64,000 bases of DNA from Melieria omissa (lineage: Eukaryota > Arthropoda > Insecta > Diptera > Ulidiidae): positions 69,289,718 through 69,353,717 of the forward strand of contig OZ020267.1 in NCBI GenBank assembly GCA_963971225.1. The letters run 5' to 3'. Under the pieces are notes generated by a model. It worked only from the letters and a program-made list of their open reading frames with translations. It ran no database searches and was not told the DNA's origin. Below are positions 1 through 11,804 of the stretch, piece by piece. The translations under genes were made by a program, and so were the position numbers. Positions within the stretch are counted from its first letter, which is position 1, and each line of letters begins with the position of its first letter.

Positions 1-186
1 TTTTTAATATCAATTTGAATGAACATTTTGTAAATAACAGTTCAGAAATCATTCGCTACTCACTGAGCTTCAAAAAAATTAAGGTATCCTATACTATGTA
101 ACATTTTTGATACATACTGAAATTCATATGGAAAAATTAAGTATTTAGGAAATTGTGTTACAAATGTGTGACCATTTTTGATAGAG

Positions 187-1120
187 TGAGGACTTTCATA
201 AAGGCTTGGATTGTTACCTGAAGAGGGAGATCAAGAAACATGTGGAGTAGATAAATATTCTTAAAAATATCTAATAATTTTGTTTCAAAGACACTCTTGG
301 ACCGACCAAGAAAGACCAGTTTTGATGGAGATCCTTAAAGATAGCTTATACATTTGTGTAAAAGATCCTTTTGAACCGAGATCATTTTTAATGTAGTAAA
401 GACTTCATAAAGGCTTTGATTGTTGTCTGACTAGGGAAATGAAGAAATATGTGGAGATCCTTAAATAAAGCTAATTTTGTTTTAAAGATTCTCTTGGGAC
501 GTGCAAGAAAGACTATTTGTGATGTAAAAGAGACTTCGATAGCTAATGATTCCGTTTGAAAGAGTCTGTTGGATCGACCAAGAAGAACCAGTTTTGATGT
601 AGTGAAGACTTTCACAAAGACTTTGACTGTTGCTTGACCGTTTCCAAAAATTACCACAAGTTCCACTAGAAAGATAAAGAGACATATATACGATACATAG
701 ATCATTTAGGATTGCTTATACTTTCGTTTGAAAGACTCTCTTGGACCGACCACGAAAAACCATGTTTGATGTAGTAAAAGTTTTCTTAAGGGATCTGTTT
801 GTTGCCTGATTAGACTAGACTAGGGAGATAAATACTTATGTATATGGAGTAGGCAAAGATCCTTAAAGATAGCTTAGACATTCGTTTGAAAGATCCCCTT
901 GGATCGGCCAAGTAAGACTATTTTTGATGTAAGTAGTAAAGACTTTCGCAAAGGTTTTGATTGTTGCCTGACTAGGAAGATGAAGGAGCATGTGGGGGGA
1001 GAAAAAGATCATTAAAGATAGCTATTACCATGGTTTGAAAGACTCTCTTGGACCGAATAAGAAAGACTATTTTTGATCTGAAGAAAACGTTCATTAAGAC
1101 TTTGATTATTTTCCTGATCG
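187..1120. repeat. Degenerate tandem repeat, unit about 150-210 bp
   Basis: A block holding 'actttcataaaggctttgat' followed by 'tgttgcctgactaggga', then 'gatccttaaagatagct' and 'ttggaccgaccaagaaaga', recurs at about 187, 396, 601, 772, 936 and 1081. Spacing shrinks from about 209 to 145 bases, so the copies carry different internal deletions. No coding sense is seen in any frame; short open frames here are by-products of the repeat. The first 186 bases are AT-rich DNA with no recognised feature. Confidence 0.75.
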
Positions 1121-1354
1121 TTTCCTGATTCTTGGTCACTAAGAATTCGAGATACAGTCAAACAAGGCTCCAACTGTATCTTTCCAATATTTTTCACCTT
1201 CTTCGAGGAACTCAATCCCGATGCTATCATTCAACTTGTGTTGACGCATACTGCAGTTTGGACTTCTCGTCCCAATAGTAAAACAAAAAAAATTTATATA
1301 TATAAAATTTACAACAATTGTCACATAAGTCAACTATAACTTGTACCGCTCAGC
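1121..1354. other. Unassigned spacer between repeat array and piggyBac relic
   Basis: No gene is supported. A 64-codon minus-strand open frame is present, but I recognise no family in it. It may belong to the degraded 3' flank of the adjoining piggyBac-type relic. Confidence 0.3.
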
Positions 1355-1930
1355 TTGTTTCTCATTTCGAAAAACTGTAGGGCTTTTTTTGGTATTTTTG
1401 TCCTTGCAATATGGTTTTTCACATAGGTAAAAGAATAAGGCGGTCCATTTATGTTTGCCCATTCCAGAAAAGTAGCATTTAGGACACCATGCTCGGTTCT
1501 TCTTGAATGATTTATCAGTTATTATTGGTTACGGGAGCCCAGTCTCAATATTCCAGTTGGAAAAACTGCAAAATGAAAATTTCGGAAGCAACTCCTTATG
1601 CGTCGTTTCTTGAAAGTTGCTTTCTGTTCGGGATATAAGGTGAAGCCAACGAAATTGAAAGCTCATGCAAGAAACGCTTACGTTTTGTATGGTTTTCGAT
1701 CTGTTTCCATTTGGGATTGATTTCGTTGTAAACAATGTAAGCATTCAGCGTCGAAATATCGATTCCTCTGAATTGTTATCTAAGACGTCGTTTACTATTT
1801 CATCCAATGTCAAAAATCTTGGGCGCAACATTACTTCAACAATCCACAAAATTACACACAAATCGATATATTCCAATATACATAAACCAAGAATTGTTTT
1901 TACACGTTTATAAGCAAATAATTTCACATG
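1355..1930 (-). pseudogene. piggyBac-type transposase relic, internally deleted
   Basis: Reading the minus strand, an N-terminal piece (about 1927-1745) contains RFLTLDEIVNDVLDNNSEES, like the acidic start of piggyBac transposases. After a frame change it runs into ISTLNAYIVYNEINPKWK and then KRKRFLHELSISLASPYIPN (about 1770-1610). These match the C-terminal segment of the DDE_Tnp_1_7 family, the 'lNAfi...rr.Fl..L...L..p' pattern. Further on, about 1500-1390, a Cys-rich tail with C-x2-C and C-x4-C spacing resembles the piggyBac zinc-binding C-terminus. The catalytic DDD core between the N- and C-terminal parts is missing, so this is a dead, internally deleted copy. No TTAA-flanked inverted termini were found. 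The family call rests on remembered consensus patterns, not on an alignment. Confidence 0.6.
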
Positions 1931-2440
1931 CTATATGAGGAAAGAGAACGCAAATAACATTCACCATGGCATAGAAATGTTCGAAATGCCATATGTATCA
2001 AAAGTGATACAAAGGCAAGAATTGTAAACTTTTCAATTTTCTCAAAGCCTCTTTGTTAAAAAAAGTGTGAAAGATGGTTTTAAACAAGCATAATCCCAAC
2101 ACAAACAAAGTCACAAGGAATGGTTCATCTAATTATATCCTGAAAAAAGTTATAATAAAAAAAAAAACCAAATGTATCATTTTTGATACAAAGCTCGATC
2201 TATGGTTAAATAAGATTTGCTTATATTTAAGAAACATTTTTTTTACTTCGTTTAGCTATCGTTTAAAAAAATGGCATAGAAGTTTAATTTGAAGAGATGT
2301 TCATATATTTTAGCATATTTTGAGGCGCATTTGAAAGTCAAATTTCATTTTTCATACTAAAATAAGTAACAAAAGTACACTTATTGCACAATTGCTTAAT
2401 AATATTTACTTTAATTTAGTTAAATCATTGACTTGAATAT
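1931..2440. other. AT-rich spacer, no gene seen
   Basis: No supported gene. Small palindromes of the form tatcaaaagtgata (about 1998) and tatcatttttgata (about 2176) echo 'atttttgata' near 110 and 175, so this stretch may share ancestry with DNA left of the tandem array. Confidence 0.3.
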
Positions 2441-3010
2441 AAAAAAAAAATAAATAAAAATCAGTGAGAAACGATTACGAAATTTTTTTAAAAATTTAAT
2501 TTTTTTTTATATTGTTAAAACTTTTTTCTTACTTGTAATTGCTTGTAAAATAAAATTAAATTGAAAAAAATTATCTATTTTGTATATTAAAAAAAATGCA
2601 ACAATTAATTAAATAATAAAAATTATAGTTGAAAAACATTTTTTTTAATTAAAAATTAAATACATTAAATTTTTAATTTAAAAATGTTTTTTATTTTTTT
2701 AATTTTAATTAAATTTTTAATTTAATTTAAATTTTAAAAAATTTTTTTTTTTAATTTTAGATAAACAAAATTTTTCTTCATTAAATAAATAAAATAAAAT
2801 AAAATAAAATAAAATAAAATAAAATAAAATAAAATAAAATAAAATAAAATAAAATAAAATAAAATAAAATAAATTAAATTAACTAAATTGTTCATTTAAA
2901 AAAAAATTTTTTAACTTTTAATTTTTTTTTAATATACAAAATTGATCATTTAATTTTAATGTAATTTTAATGAAAATATTGTTTTGCTATAAATCATGAA
3001 ATTTTTTTTT
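2441..3010. repeat. AT-rich low-complexity tract with (AAAAT)n microsatellite
   Basis: The segment is almost entirely A and T. From about 2782 to 2872 it is a clean pentanucleotide array of aaaat units, about 17 copies. It is the reverse complement of the motif in the 1-kb array at 8349-9333. Confidence 0.9.
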
Positions 3011-4239
3011 CTTAATGCCGAAAGCAAAATTCATATTAATTAATTTTATTATTATTAAATTTTTTTTTGTGTACTTGACTAATAAAATTATTTTTATATT
3101 AGTATTACTAATTTTATTGTTGTTGGCGTATTGGATTTATGCGCTGACAGTGATTGATGCATTTGCCGGAACACCGTGGCGTCATTCAACAGAACCCAAC
3201 ACTGAACAAGTGGTTGTTGTTGTTGTTGCTGTTTTTGTTATTCAGCTGTCTCTGTTGAGCGCTTTGCTTTCATTTCAGAAATGTCGCCAAGCTGAAAAGC
3301 AAAAGAACAAACAAAATCATATTTTGTTGTTGTTGTAATTTATACATAAAGACGTTGACAGCGTCTATTCTTAATGTTTTATAAATAAAAATTGTATTTT
3401 TCGAAACATACGAGTGCACATAGAGTTAAGTCTTCATATGTGTGTGTGTGTGTGTTTGTCTGTCAGCAGCAGCTGTTTGGCCGTTTATTTAATTTTCTCA
3501 TTTGTACATTTTGTACAAAAATAAAATACAAAAGTATTTTTTTTGTAATTTTTCGTATTTATTTTTTATATCTGTTGGCCTTAAATATGAATTTAATTTG
3601 TTGGCCGTTATGCTTTTTTTGACATTTGCAGTTGTTGCTGTTTGTCACACATTTACCCAAAGCTGAACTGAAATCCCACCACGCAAAGTGCAATTCAATT
3701 GGTTTTGCTTGTATATATTTTATTTTTTATATTTTTTCATGAGGGTGGAGGTGATATTTGTGTATGAGTGCATGTGTGTGTGTGTGGGTGTGGATTTTTC
3801 CAGTTTTTCACCACACACTGAGTAAGTTGGCTAACGATTGGTTGTATCAATGCTTGAAATTTTTCTTCTCACATATATCCTCTGTACTTGTACAATCTTC
3901 TTCTTCTTATTTTTCTTCTAAACTGAACTTAACAAACCGTTACTGGGTTACGGTCTGGCGCCGAAGAATGGGAATCGCTAGGATCGACAACTTGGATAGC
4001 CTCAGTTCAGTCTACATCAAAGGCTTTTTCTAGGCTATGTTGGCTCTCCGACTTGCAGTGAGCCCGCTTCATTCACATTTTGCCCATTTTGAGGCCTAAG
4101 TGTGCCTTTCTTCAAGTCCCGTTTTTAGGCAGCCACCTAAGCCTAACCAAATCTTCCGTGCGCTAGTGAAACCTGACATTTTTCTCAACAAACCTTTTCG
4201 AAGTCAAGTTGAGGTACACAAGTTCGAATAATGTTTTCA
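3011..4239. other. Intergenic DNA, no gene seen
   Basis: Contains short GT microsatellites (about 3438 and 3773) and TTG runs typical of fly non-coding DNA. The open frames are short, with no recognisable domain. From about 4080 a 'gaggcctaagtgtg' motif also occurs in the LINE-like tail near 16790, so a fragment of that dispersed repeat may be present. Confidence 0.4.
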
Positions 4240-4440
4240 TTACAATGGGCCTCTATGACCTTAGCGAGCTGCCCCTCGGAGCAGTCTACCTTCATTATCT
4301 TCCCTCCTGATCCTCCATAGCCATAGTGAGCTTCCCCTCGGAGCAATCATTCCTTCCCGCGTACTTAAATACTTCTCTACCTTTCTTATCTTCCCTTCTG
4401 GTCTTCTATGGCCTTGGTGAGCTGTCTGCCTTTCAACTTT
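4240..4440. repeat. Short degenerate tandem repeat, about 65-90 bp unit
   Basis: The phrase 'gtgagcttcccctcggagca' and variants recur at about 4264, 4327 and 4418. Each follows a variant of 'ctatggccttagtgagct', and copies of 'cttatcttccct' lie between them. Three degenerate copies are visible. No coding sense. Confidence 0.55.
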
Positions 4441-5818
4441 TCCCTTTCAAATGGACTTCCTTCCTTCCCTACACAAATATATATACGAAGTGTCTTTGTC
4501 TCACCATTTGTCCCCTCATTGAGCTGTTTTCTAAATGCTTTCATCTGACATCTCGCTTTTTCATTATTTACTACACACAAACTTATATGAAGTATATATG
4601 TTTTTATATTTTTGTTAGTTGCCTCTGTCTATTTTGAATTGCAAAAAAAAAATATTTTCTTAATCTTTTGCTTTCCTCATACAAAACAAAAATATTAATT
4701 TCAATTGTTGTGGTTTTCTTTGCTGCTTTTTGCGCCTGTTTTCACTTAAGTTCGTTTTGTAGAACAGCGATTGTATTAAATTTATTTTTATATTTTTTCT
4801 GGTTGCATTGTGCTGCTTCATCCCAATGGCTTTAACCCATTTTCGTTTTAATGATTGTGTCGGCACCCACACATGCACACACACACACCCATGTCTATGT
4901 GTTTGTATAGAGTTTTTGTTGCTGCAGTCAGTTTTTTTTAGCTGCTACAGCTGTCATTTTTCTTCTCTCTGCGTTTGTTCTGTGCGACATTTATTATTTT
5001 TTGGAAGCATTTTTATTAAGTCGTTTAATTTCAATGACTTTTTATTGTAATATGAAGTCAGCAACCATTCACATTTTATTTATTTGCATTATTATTTTTT
5101 TTATGTTATATTCAATTTCTTTTTCATAATGTTTATGTTTCATGATTTAGTTAAAAATTCTCTGCATAAATTCTTGAAAATGCCTAAAAACGAATTAAAG
5201 CATTTTCCCTTTCACATTCGACAATGTTGGCGCACATTTCAAAGTGTCACCACTTCACATGCCACAGCCACAGCTGTCAGACAAGCTTGTTGCTTGTCAT
5301 TGCCTCAACGTTTGTCGCCTGGCGTTTGCTACATTGTCGGTCGGCTTCTGACGCCGCATTACAGTGTTGTCAGTGTTGTCAACTCAATCAGCAACCTGAG
5401 AGGCAGCACACGACTCGCGTTCGTCGTTGTTTAAGAATCAGAATCAGTCGTATGTAGATATCACACAATTTGCTTGTTCGTATAAAAACTTCAAAGGAAA
5501 AACTTAAGCAAATTGCATTTGAATATTTATGTAAATTTCAGAAATTCATAAGTAAAAAATAAGAAGTCATAAAACTTCTTAGGCGCATGTTGTTCTTTTC
5601 CAATTGTGTTAAATATTTAACACTTCCGTTCAAATTTTGTTGATAATTTGTATATTTTCGTTTACAAATTTGAGAGACTAAAAGTGTGCAAATGTAGGCA
5701 GCGATTTTCTGTAAAAATATAAAATGTTGGTTTTTAAAAAAAAAATTTTTATTAATTCAAATATTGTTCATGTTTTTAAACTACCTTTTGCAATTTTTGG
5801 CAGAACTTCGGAATTTTG
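4441..5818. other. Intergenic DNA, no gene seen
   Basis: Mixed AT-rich DNA with a CA microsatellite near 4872. The stretch 5200-5450 is more GC-balanced, but its open frames (up to 116 codons, two overlapping frames) show no known domain. I do not support a gene. Confidence 0.4.
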
Positions 5819-5820
5819 TA

Positions 5821-6582
5821 TCAGGTGTACAACTTTGCTTCCGCCGTTTTTTTCCAAAATTAAAAGCTTTATTGCGAAAAAGTGCTTACAGATGTATTAT
5901 TCAAAGTATTGTCCGTCGCTAGCGACAACTTTCTCCCATCTTTCCGGCAATTTTCGGATCCCGGCTCGAAAAAAGGAGTCCTCTTTTGACGCTATCCATG
6001 AAGCAATCCATTTTTCCAATTCTTCGAAGGATTGAAAATGTTGATCTGCCAGGCCGTGTGCCATCGAACGGAATAGGTGGAAGTCAGAAGGGGCGACATC
6101 TGGGGAATACGGCGGGTGGGGCAAGACTTCCCATTTCAGCGTTTCCAGGTACTTTTTGACCACTTTTGCGACGTGAGGCCGAGCATTGTCGTGTTGGAGG
6201 ATGACTTTGTCCACCATCATGTTTGTCTTCGACATCGAAATCACCATTTTTAAAACGTTGAAACCACTCCCGACACGTTCTTTCACTCAGAGCAGCATCA
6301 CCGTAAGTTTCTGAGAGCATTCGATGCGCTTCAGCTGCATTTTTTTTCGAATTGTAACAGAAAAGTAAAACTTCCCGCAAATGGCGAGAATTGGGCACAT
6401 AAACGGACATTTTCGAGCGTGAATAATACGAAAACAAGAACAACTGTCACTGAAACGGCGATGACAATTCGTTAGGCACTGTCCACACTCACTTTAAAGG
6501 CATTACCATCTATGTATTTCAACCAGCCTCAGCCGGTACAGCCACCTATCGGAAAACGGCGGAAACAAAGTTGTACACCTGA
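5821..6582 (-). mobile_element. mariner element copy 1 (mauritiana/Mos1-like), internally deleted
   Basis: The 762-bp element is flanked by TA on both sides (5819-5820 and 6583-6584), the mariner target duplication. Its ends are about 30-bp terminal inverted repeats, starting tcaggtgtacaactttg on the left and ending caaagttgtacacctga on the right, with a single mismatch. A complete mariner is about 1.3 kb, so roughly 0.5 kb is missing from the middle. The copy at 22212-22951 differs at only a handful of positions outside the deletion joint. Both are probably recent, non-autonomous arrivals that would need transposase from an intact copy elsewhere. Confidence 0.95.
5897..6410 (-). pseudogene. 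mariner transposase, N- and C-terminal parts joined out of frame
   Basis: The protein starts at the Met at 6410 (MSVYVPNSRHLREVLLFCY), the DNA-binding N-terminus of mauritiana-type mariner transposases, and runs through KTCxxWFQRF-like residues (CREWFQRFKNGDFDVEDK). Near 6225-6240 it jumps into the C-terminal third in another frame. That part has HDNARPH, 34 residues, then the last D of YSPDVAPSD (the D34D catalytic pair), ending IRKLPERWEKVVASDG before the stop at 5897. The first catalytic Asp and the linker are lost. Full-length family members are about 345 residues. This copy cannot make active transposase. The family assignment is firm. Confidence 0.93.
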
Positions 6583-6584
6583 TA

Positions 6585-8348
6585 TTTTGAAATAATCTTG
6601 AGGCCAGTTTGTTCTCACCAAAAGAGTTTTAAAGAAATCGGAATAAATGATGAAGGATGAATAAATCAAAATGTCGAACTATGGAATTTTGTCTTTTGAA
6701 GTCCTCTTTTGCGGTCAGTTTGCTCTCACCAAAAGAGTGAGCGAGTAATTTTCAAACAAAATGTTGCATACAGCAAACAAAAGTTTTTGTAGGACAGCAA
6801 TACTGTACAATAGAATACTAAAAATTATTAATTTTTTTAATATATATATATACATATACATATATTGCTCATCTCTATTTAAAAAGTGATGAAACAAAAA
6901 TTGTATTTATTTGTGTCACTGTTTCAATATTTTGATGTCGCTTTGCAAGCGCTTAAAATGCAAAAATTTGTTTCCACAGATTATTTCAGCTTTTAATACA
7001 ATTTTTATATAATCTATTTAATTTTTTTTTTATAAAAATTGCAATCGAGATAAATACAACTCAGCATAAGTCTATAAAAAACCCGCATTTTGCTGCGTTT
7101 GATGAAAAGCAAAAATATATTAAAACATAAACTGTTACATAAAAACAAAGGCTTTCATAACTTTTTGACAAAGAAAAGCTTAACAAATTTATACATTATT
7201 GACTGCAAATATTTAGTCAGAGCAATGTTTTTCAAGTGGGCTCAAAGCGATGATTCAGCGCGCCAACATTTTCATACTTCTTTTCATTACACTTAACATA
7301 ATGGTTCGATCTGTTCTCTGCTGCCCTTTTAACACTAATGTGTCAGTAAAATTATCCTCAAAATAGTTCAGCTAAATAAGTGGTGTTGTTGTTGTAAGTA
7401 ACATGAAATTGAAATGCACCTGCAACAATGTCCAATACTCATAGTGCCGAGTTGTTGTAATTATTAAAAAACACTGCAGTTGGTGTCAGTGGCACATGCA
7501 AAGTGGGTTTCTGGCGTTCCAAAAGGTTCTCAAATATTATATCTGTTTGTTACAAAAATTCGTAGGTGTCAGATTTCACATTCGACTCCTTAATCGAAAT
7601 CGTTTGTGCGCCATTGGGTTGTGCCATACTTTTTGGTCCCATCGAAGTTCCTCCTACACAAAAAACATCCCCTTTATATGAGGAAGTTTTTTCTCCAATG
7701 TTTTTTCAATGAAATTCCAGCGCCGTGGCATATTTTAATTCAAATTTACTTCTCCGTTGTCAGGGAAAAAGCGAGCTGATTTATTACTGGTTCAATTTAA
7801 TTATTTTTTGTGCCATAAAAATATTTATTGTTGCTGGAAAGGCACACAAAAAGTGAGCCTTTTTATTGTCTGTGTTTCTTCTGTCCGTTGGTTGTTTTCG
7901 TTGGTCAAACAAACAACTACAAAAAATACATAAAATTTAAAAACATTAATGTCATAGAGAAGAAAAAATAATATTAACATGAAAACACAGCTGTCGATGT
8001 TTTTATGTTACGCTCGTGCTGCTTTTAATGCGGCTTATTTCCTTCAGTAAACATACAAAAACAACAATCATACATGTGTGTTTTTTAGTAAAAATTATTT
8101 AACTTTTCGATGTTACATTTGTGTTGTTTTGCATTTTTTAATTATGTAGGCAAATATTTGGTTTTATTATATTTTTAGTTTTATTATCATTTTTGTTTCT
8201 TCATATTTTTTTACAATTTTTTAATTTTTTTGATTAAATTTCTGTTGGTTTTCTTATTTTATGAAAAAGTTCAGTAAATATGCTGAAAATATTCAGTTTT
8301 TCTTATTGTTTTTAGTTAAAATAGTGAAAATGTTTTATTTATGTTATT
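6585..8348. other. Intergenic DNA, no gene seen
   Basis: AT-rich, with a TA dinucleotide run near 6840-6865. The short motif 'tttgctctcaccaaaagagt' near 6717 repeats 'tttgttctcaccaaaagagt' near 6608, a local duplication of about 110 bases just outside the mariner copy. No gene recognised. Confidence 0.4.
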
Positions 8349-9333
8349 GTATTTTATTTTATTTTATTTTATTTTATTTTATTTTATTTTATTTTATTTT
8401 ATTTTATTTTATTTTATTTTATTTTATTTTATTTTATTTTATTTTATTTTATTTTATTTTATTTTATTTTATTTTATTGTATTTTATTTTATTTTATTGT
8501 ATTTTGTTTTAGTTTATTTTATTGTACTTTATTTTATTTTATTTTATTGTATTTTATATTTTTTTGTTTTCTTTGGTTATGATTTTATTTTACTTTATTT
8601 TATTTTATTTTATTTTATTGTATTGTATTTTATTTTATTTTATTTTATTTTATTTTATTTTATTTTATTTTATTTTATTTTATTTTATTTTATTTTATTT
8701 TATTTTATTTTATTTTATTTTATTTTATTTTATTTTATTTTATTTTATTTTGTTTTATTTTATTTTATTTTAGTTTATTTTATTGTACTTTATTTTATTT
8801 TATTTTATTGTATTTTATATTTTTTTGTTTTCTTTGGTTATGATTTTATTTTACTTTATTTTATTTTATTTTATTTTATTTTATTTTATTTTATTTTATT
8901 TTATTTTATTTTATTTTATTTTATTGTATTTTATTTTATTTTATTTTATTTTATTTTATTTTATTTTATTTTATTTTATTTTATTTTATTTTATTTTATT
9001 TTATTTTATTTTATTTTATTTTATTTTATTTTATTTTATTTTATTTTATTTTCTTTTATTTTATTTTATTTTATTTTATTTTATTTTATTTTATTTTATT
9101 TTGTTTTAGTTTATTTTACTTTATTTTATTTTATTTTATTTTATTTTATTTTATTTTATTTTATTTTATTTTATTTTATTTTATTTTATTTTATTTTATT
9201 TTATTTTATTTTATTTTATTTTATTTTATTTTCTTTTATTGTATTTTATATTTTTTTGTTTTCTTTGGTTATGATTTTATTTTACTTTATTTTATTTTAT
9301 TTTATTTTATTTTATTTTATTTTATTTTATTTT
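8349..9333. repeat. (TTTTA)n pentanucleotide array, about 985 bp, with higher-order interruptions
   Basis: Nearly uninterrupted attttatttt units. Three copies of one non-repeat passage, 'tttttttgttttctttggtt' followed by 'atgattttattttacttta', lie at about 8560-8598, 8821-8859 and 9250-9290. The first two are 261 bp apart and the second and third about 430 bp apart, so the array grew by duplicating large blocks as well as by slippage. A 346-codon open frame runs through it, but the protein is only YFILF repeats because the unit avoids stops in that frame. Confidence 0.97.
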
Positions 9334-11590
9334 TCCTGCAAAAACCAATCTTTGAGGTTAGTTGTGGCAAAGAATATTTGACTATCGATCAAGTTATGAT
9401 TCAATTCAAATTATAGCAAATTGTTTAACAAACTTTGGAATTTTATGACAATATTCTGGCTTCTTTTGATTGGCTTCCTGCCAGCAGTTTCATTAGAAAA
9501 TATATGCGAATGTTGTGGCCATGTTTTATTAGACGTCAATGACAATATACACAGTAACAACAACTAAGAAAAACAACAACAATTATAGTGCCAAATCCTG
9601 TTTGCTTTAAAAAAACAAACAAAGTTGGTCGGGTAAAGAAAAACATGTCTGGAGTGTGGATTGGACCAAGCGACTTCAAATATGGTGAAAGCTTTTTAAA
9701 TGAGAAAGTTCTAATATTTTTGAAATATTTTTCATAAAAATCTGACAAGATCAACTAAAGGTTAAAGGAAATTTGATTTATTTGGCAAAGATTTTCTTGA
9801 TTTAATTGGAAAGAAAGGTCTTCAGATGTGGAAAAAAATACTCAAGATGAAAAAAAAATTCAATGTATGATTTTCAGTGCTGAAAAACTTTTATCAGAGG
9901 TGAAAATTTTATTAAAAATGTATGTGCAGAAACATAACTTAATTTAAGATAAATCACTAAGTGAATATAGATTATTTGCGCGTACAAAGCCACCTGCCCG
10001 CAATAAATAAAACTAAACTCACCCAAAGCCATTTACAAAAACAAAAAACCTTTTTTGAATTGAAAATAAACAACAACATTAATAAAAAACAAACATTTGA
10101 CCTTGTAAAACTTTAAGCGAAAAAGGCCAAAACATTTCAATTAATGTAAAGCAGACCAAGTGCACATAAATTACCACAAAATTACGTCGACTTTCCAAAC
10201 AAAAACCTTACGCACTCACACCTACGCACACAGATAGAATACCAGCTATTGGAATAAAAGCCATTTTGAGCATTAGTAAAGTGGCCAAAAGTGCCAAAGC
10301 AACAACAAAAACAAAGCAAAACGCGCGCGCGTAAATTACACCGCAACCGAAACGTAGACGCCAACAAAAAAGCATAAAAAACTCAAACATAAAAAACCGT
10401 ACGAAGCAAGAACACCAACAAAAACAACAATAATAAAAGTAAAAAATCGAGCAGCAGCGAACGAACAATCAACGGCGGCGCCTTCAGTCAGTCAGGCAGC
10501 GAGCCAGAAAGCCAGCCGCAGGCGCATACAATTGTAAACAACGAAAATCCTCGCCTGAGGTCAAGCAAAGTGGCTGCCACCGACTCGCAGCAGCCTTGGC
10601 GCGTCTAAGAAATTGAAAATGGAAATTGAAGGGCACCAACACAACGATTCGTTGGCGTTGGCCAAGCGAAAGCGAGAGCGCCAAGTGCTCAGCGACAAGA
10701 AAACGCCAACAGGCAATTGAGGCCCGGCGAGTGGCAAACTACTACAAATGGCCAAACGCACAGAAGCAAAGTAATATAAATAAATACGGCGCACACCGAA
10801 AGCAATAAAAATATGCGCCATGCGTTGCGTGTCCTCGCGCTGCGTTGGCCGCTGTGTGAGTGCGTGTGCGTTTCGCATACATGCAGCGCGCAATTTAATT
10901 ACCGTGAAGCAGACACTGGTCACAACAACAACAACAACAACGGCAACGAGTACAAAATTAATCACAAGCAAAAGCAATAAAAATGCCTGCAGCTAGAACC
11001 AACAACAACAACAAAAAACAGAAAAAAATTAAATGAAAACAATGAATGCAGCTGAACTGAACGAAATTGGCTCGAACTGAATGGCTGGCGGTGGGTTGGC
11101 AGCAATCAATCGTATGATGGGAAGCCGAGCTGAGATGTTTTTGTTGTATTGGGTGACATTGAAATTAATTTTCCAATTAACTAGTTTCGATTAGATTCGT
11201 TGCTGCAGAGCACGCAACTAGTTTTCAGGCAGCAATAGAGTTCAGTTGCCGGTGTGTAAAGGATATTCATGGATGAGTACAGGAAAGGAAAGTGCTGAAG
11301 GCTGCACTATCAAACAGTGCATCAAACAAGGACTTGAGTTCATTAGAGCAGACTTTAAAAATTCGTAAATATTTTCTAGATTTTTGCAATTACCTGAAGA
11401 GTTCAGCGAAGAGTTAAGATTTATAAAATTTTAAACATTTTATAGATTTTTGCGATTGCCTGAAGAGTTCAACGAATCGCTGTCTAAATTTTTAAAAATA
11501 AGTAGTAAAGTTTCACTTTTCAATACTGACCTTACAGTCTATGGAGCCATGAACAGAAACAGGATATAGCAAACATGTTGGCAAATCGAG
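9334..11590. other. Intergenic or 5'-intronic DNA rich in CAA repeats
   Basis: No coding exon supported. From about 10180 to 11100 the DNA is less AT-rich and full of caacaacaa and agccagc strings, a texture common in fly 5' leaders and large first introns. Since the Chd64-like gene starts 2 kb downstream on the same strand, an untranslated leader exon could lie here, but no splice pair can be named. Confidence 0.35.
10484..10560 (+). promoter_or_regulatory. Possible transcription start region (weak)
   Basis: At about 10487 the sequence ccttcagtcagtcaggcagc contains TCAGTC, matching the fly initiator consensus TCAGTY, within a locally GC-richer segment. It faces the downstream Chd64-like gene. 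No TATA box or clear downstream promoter element was recognised. An initiator match alone occurs often by chance. Confidence 0.15.
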
Positions 11591-11593
11591 TAT

Positions 11594-11770
11594 AGCTTTG
11601 TAGAAACCCAAAAGTTGACAACGTCACAAATCCGATCGTATGGGAGACGCCCTCTGGTGGTGAATTTCTGAACCTTAATTAATTTTGTATTTTTTGTACT
11701 CAAGAATGTTGGTGATCGCTGAATAAATCATTTAAATCGGTTCAGTAGTTTCCGAGATACGATGTTTTCT
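11594..11770. repeat. Dispersed repeat family, copy 1
   Basis: The passage from 'gtagaaacccaaaagttga' through 'gagacgccctctggtg', 'aattttgtattttttg' and 'aatcggttcagtag' to 'tttccgag' is repeated with substitutions at 46125-46300, 34.5 kb away in the same orientation. This marks an interspersed element family. No coding part was recognised, so whether it is a LINE 3' end, a SINE or a non-autonomous DNA element is open. Confidence 0.75.
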
Positions 11771-11804
11771 CGCTTACTTAACTACCACATCTACAAGTGG
11801 GGAG

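Noticed and set aside
5724..6035. Plus-strand open frame across the mariner end
   Set aside because: Antisense shadow of the mariner transposase C-terminus; the minus-strand reading has the D34D motifs.
8341..9381. 346-codon plus-strand open frame of YFILF repeats
   Set aside because: It is a direct translation of the TTTTA pentanucleotide array, with no domain; frame openness follows from the unit.
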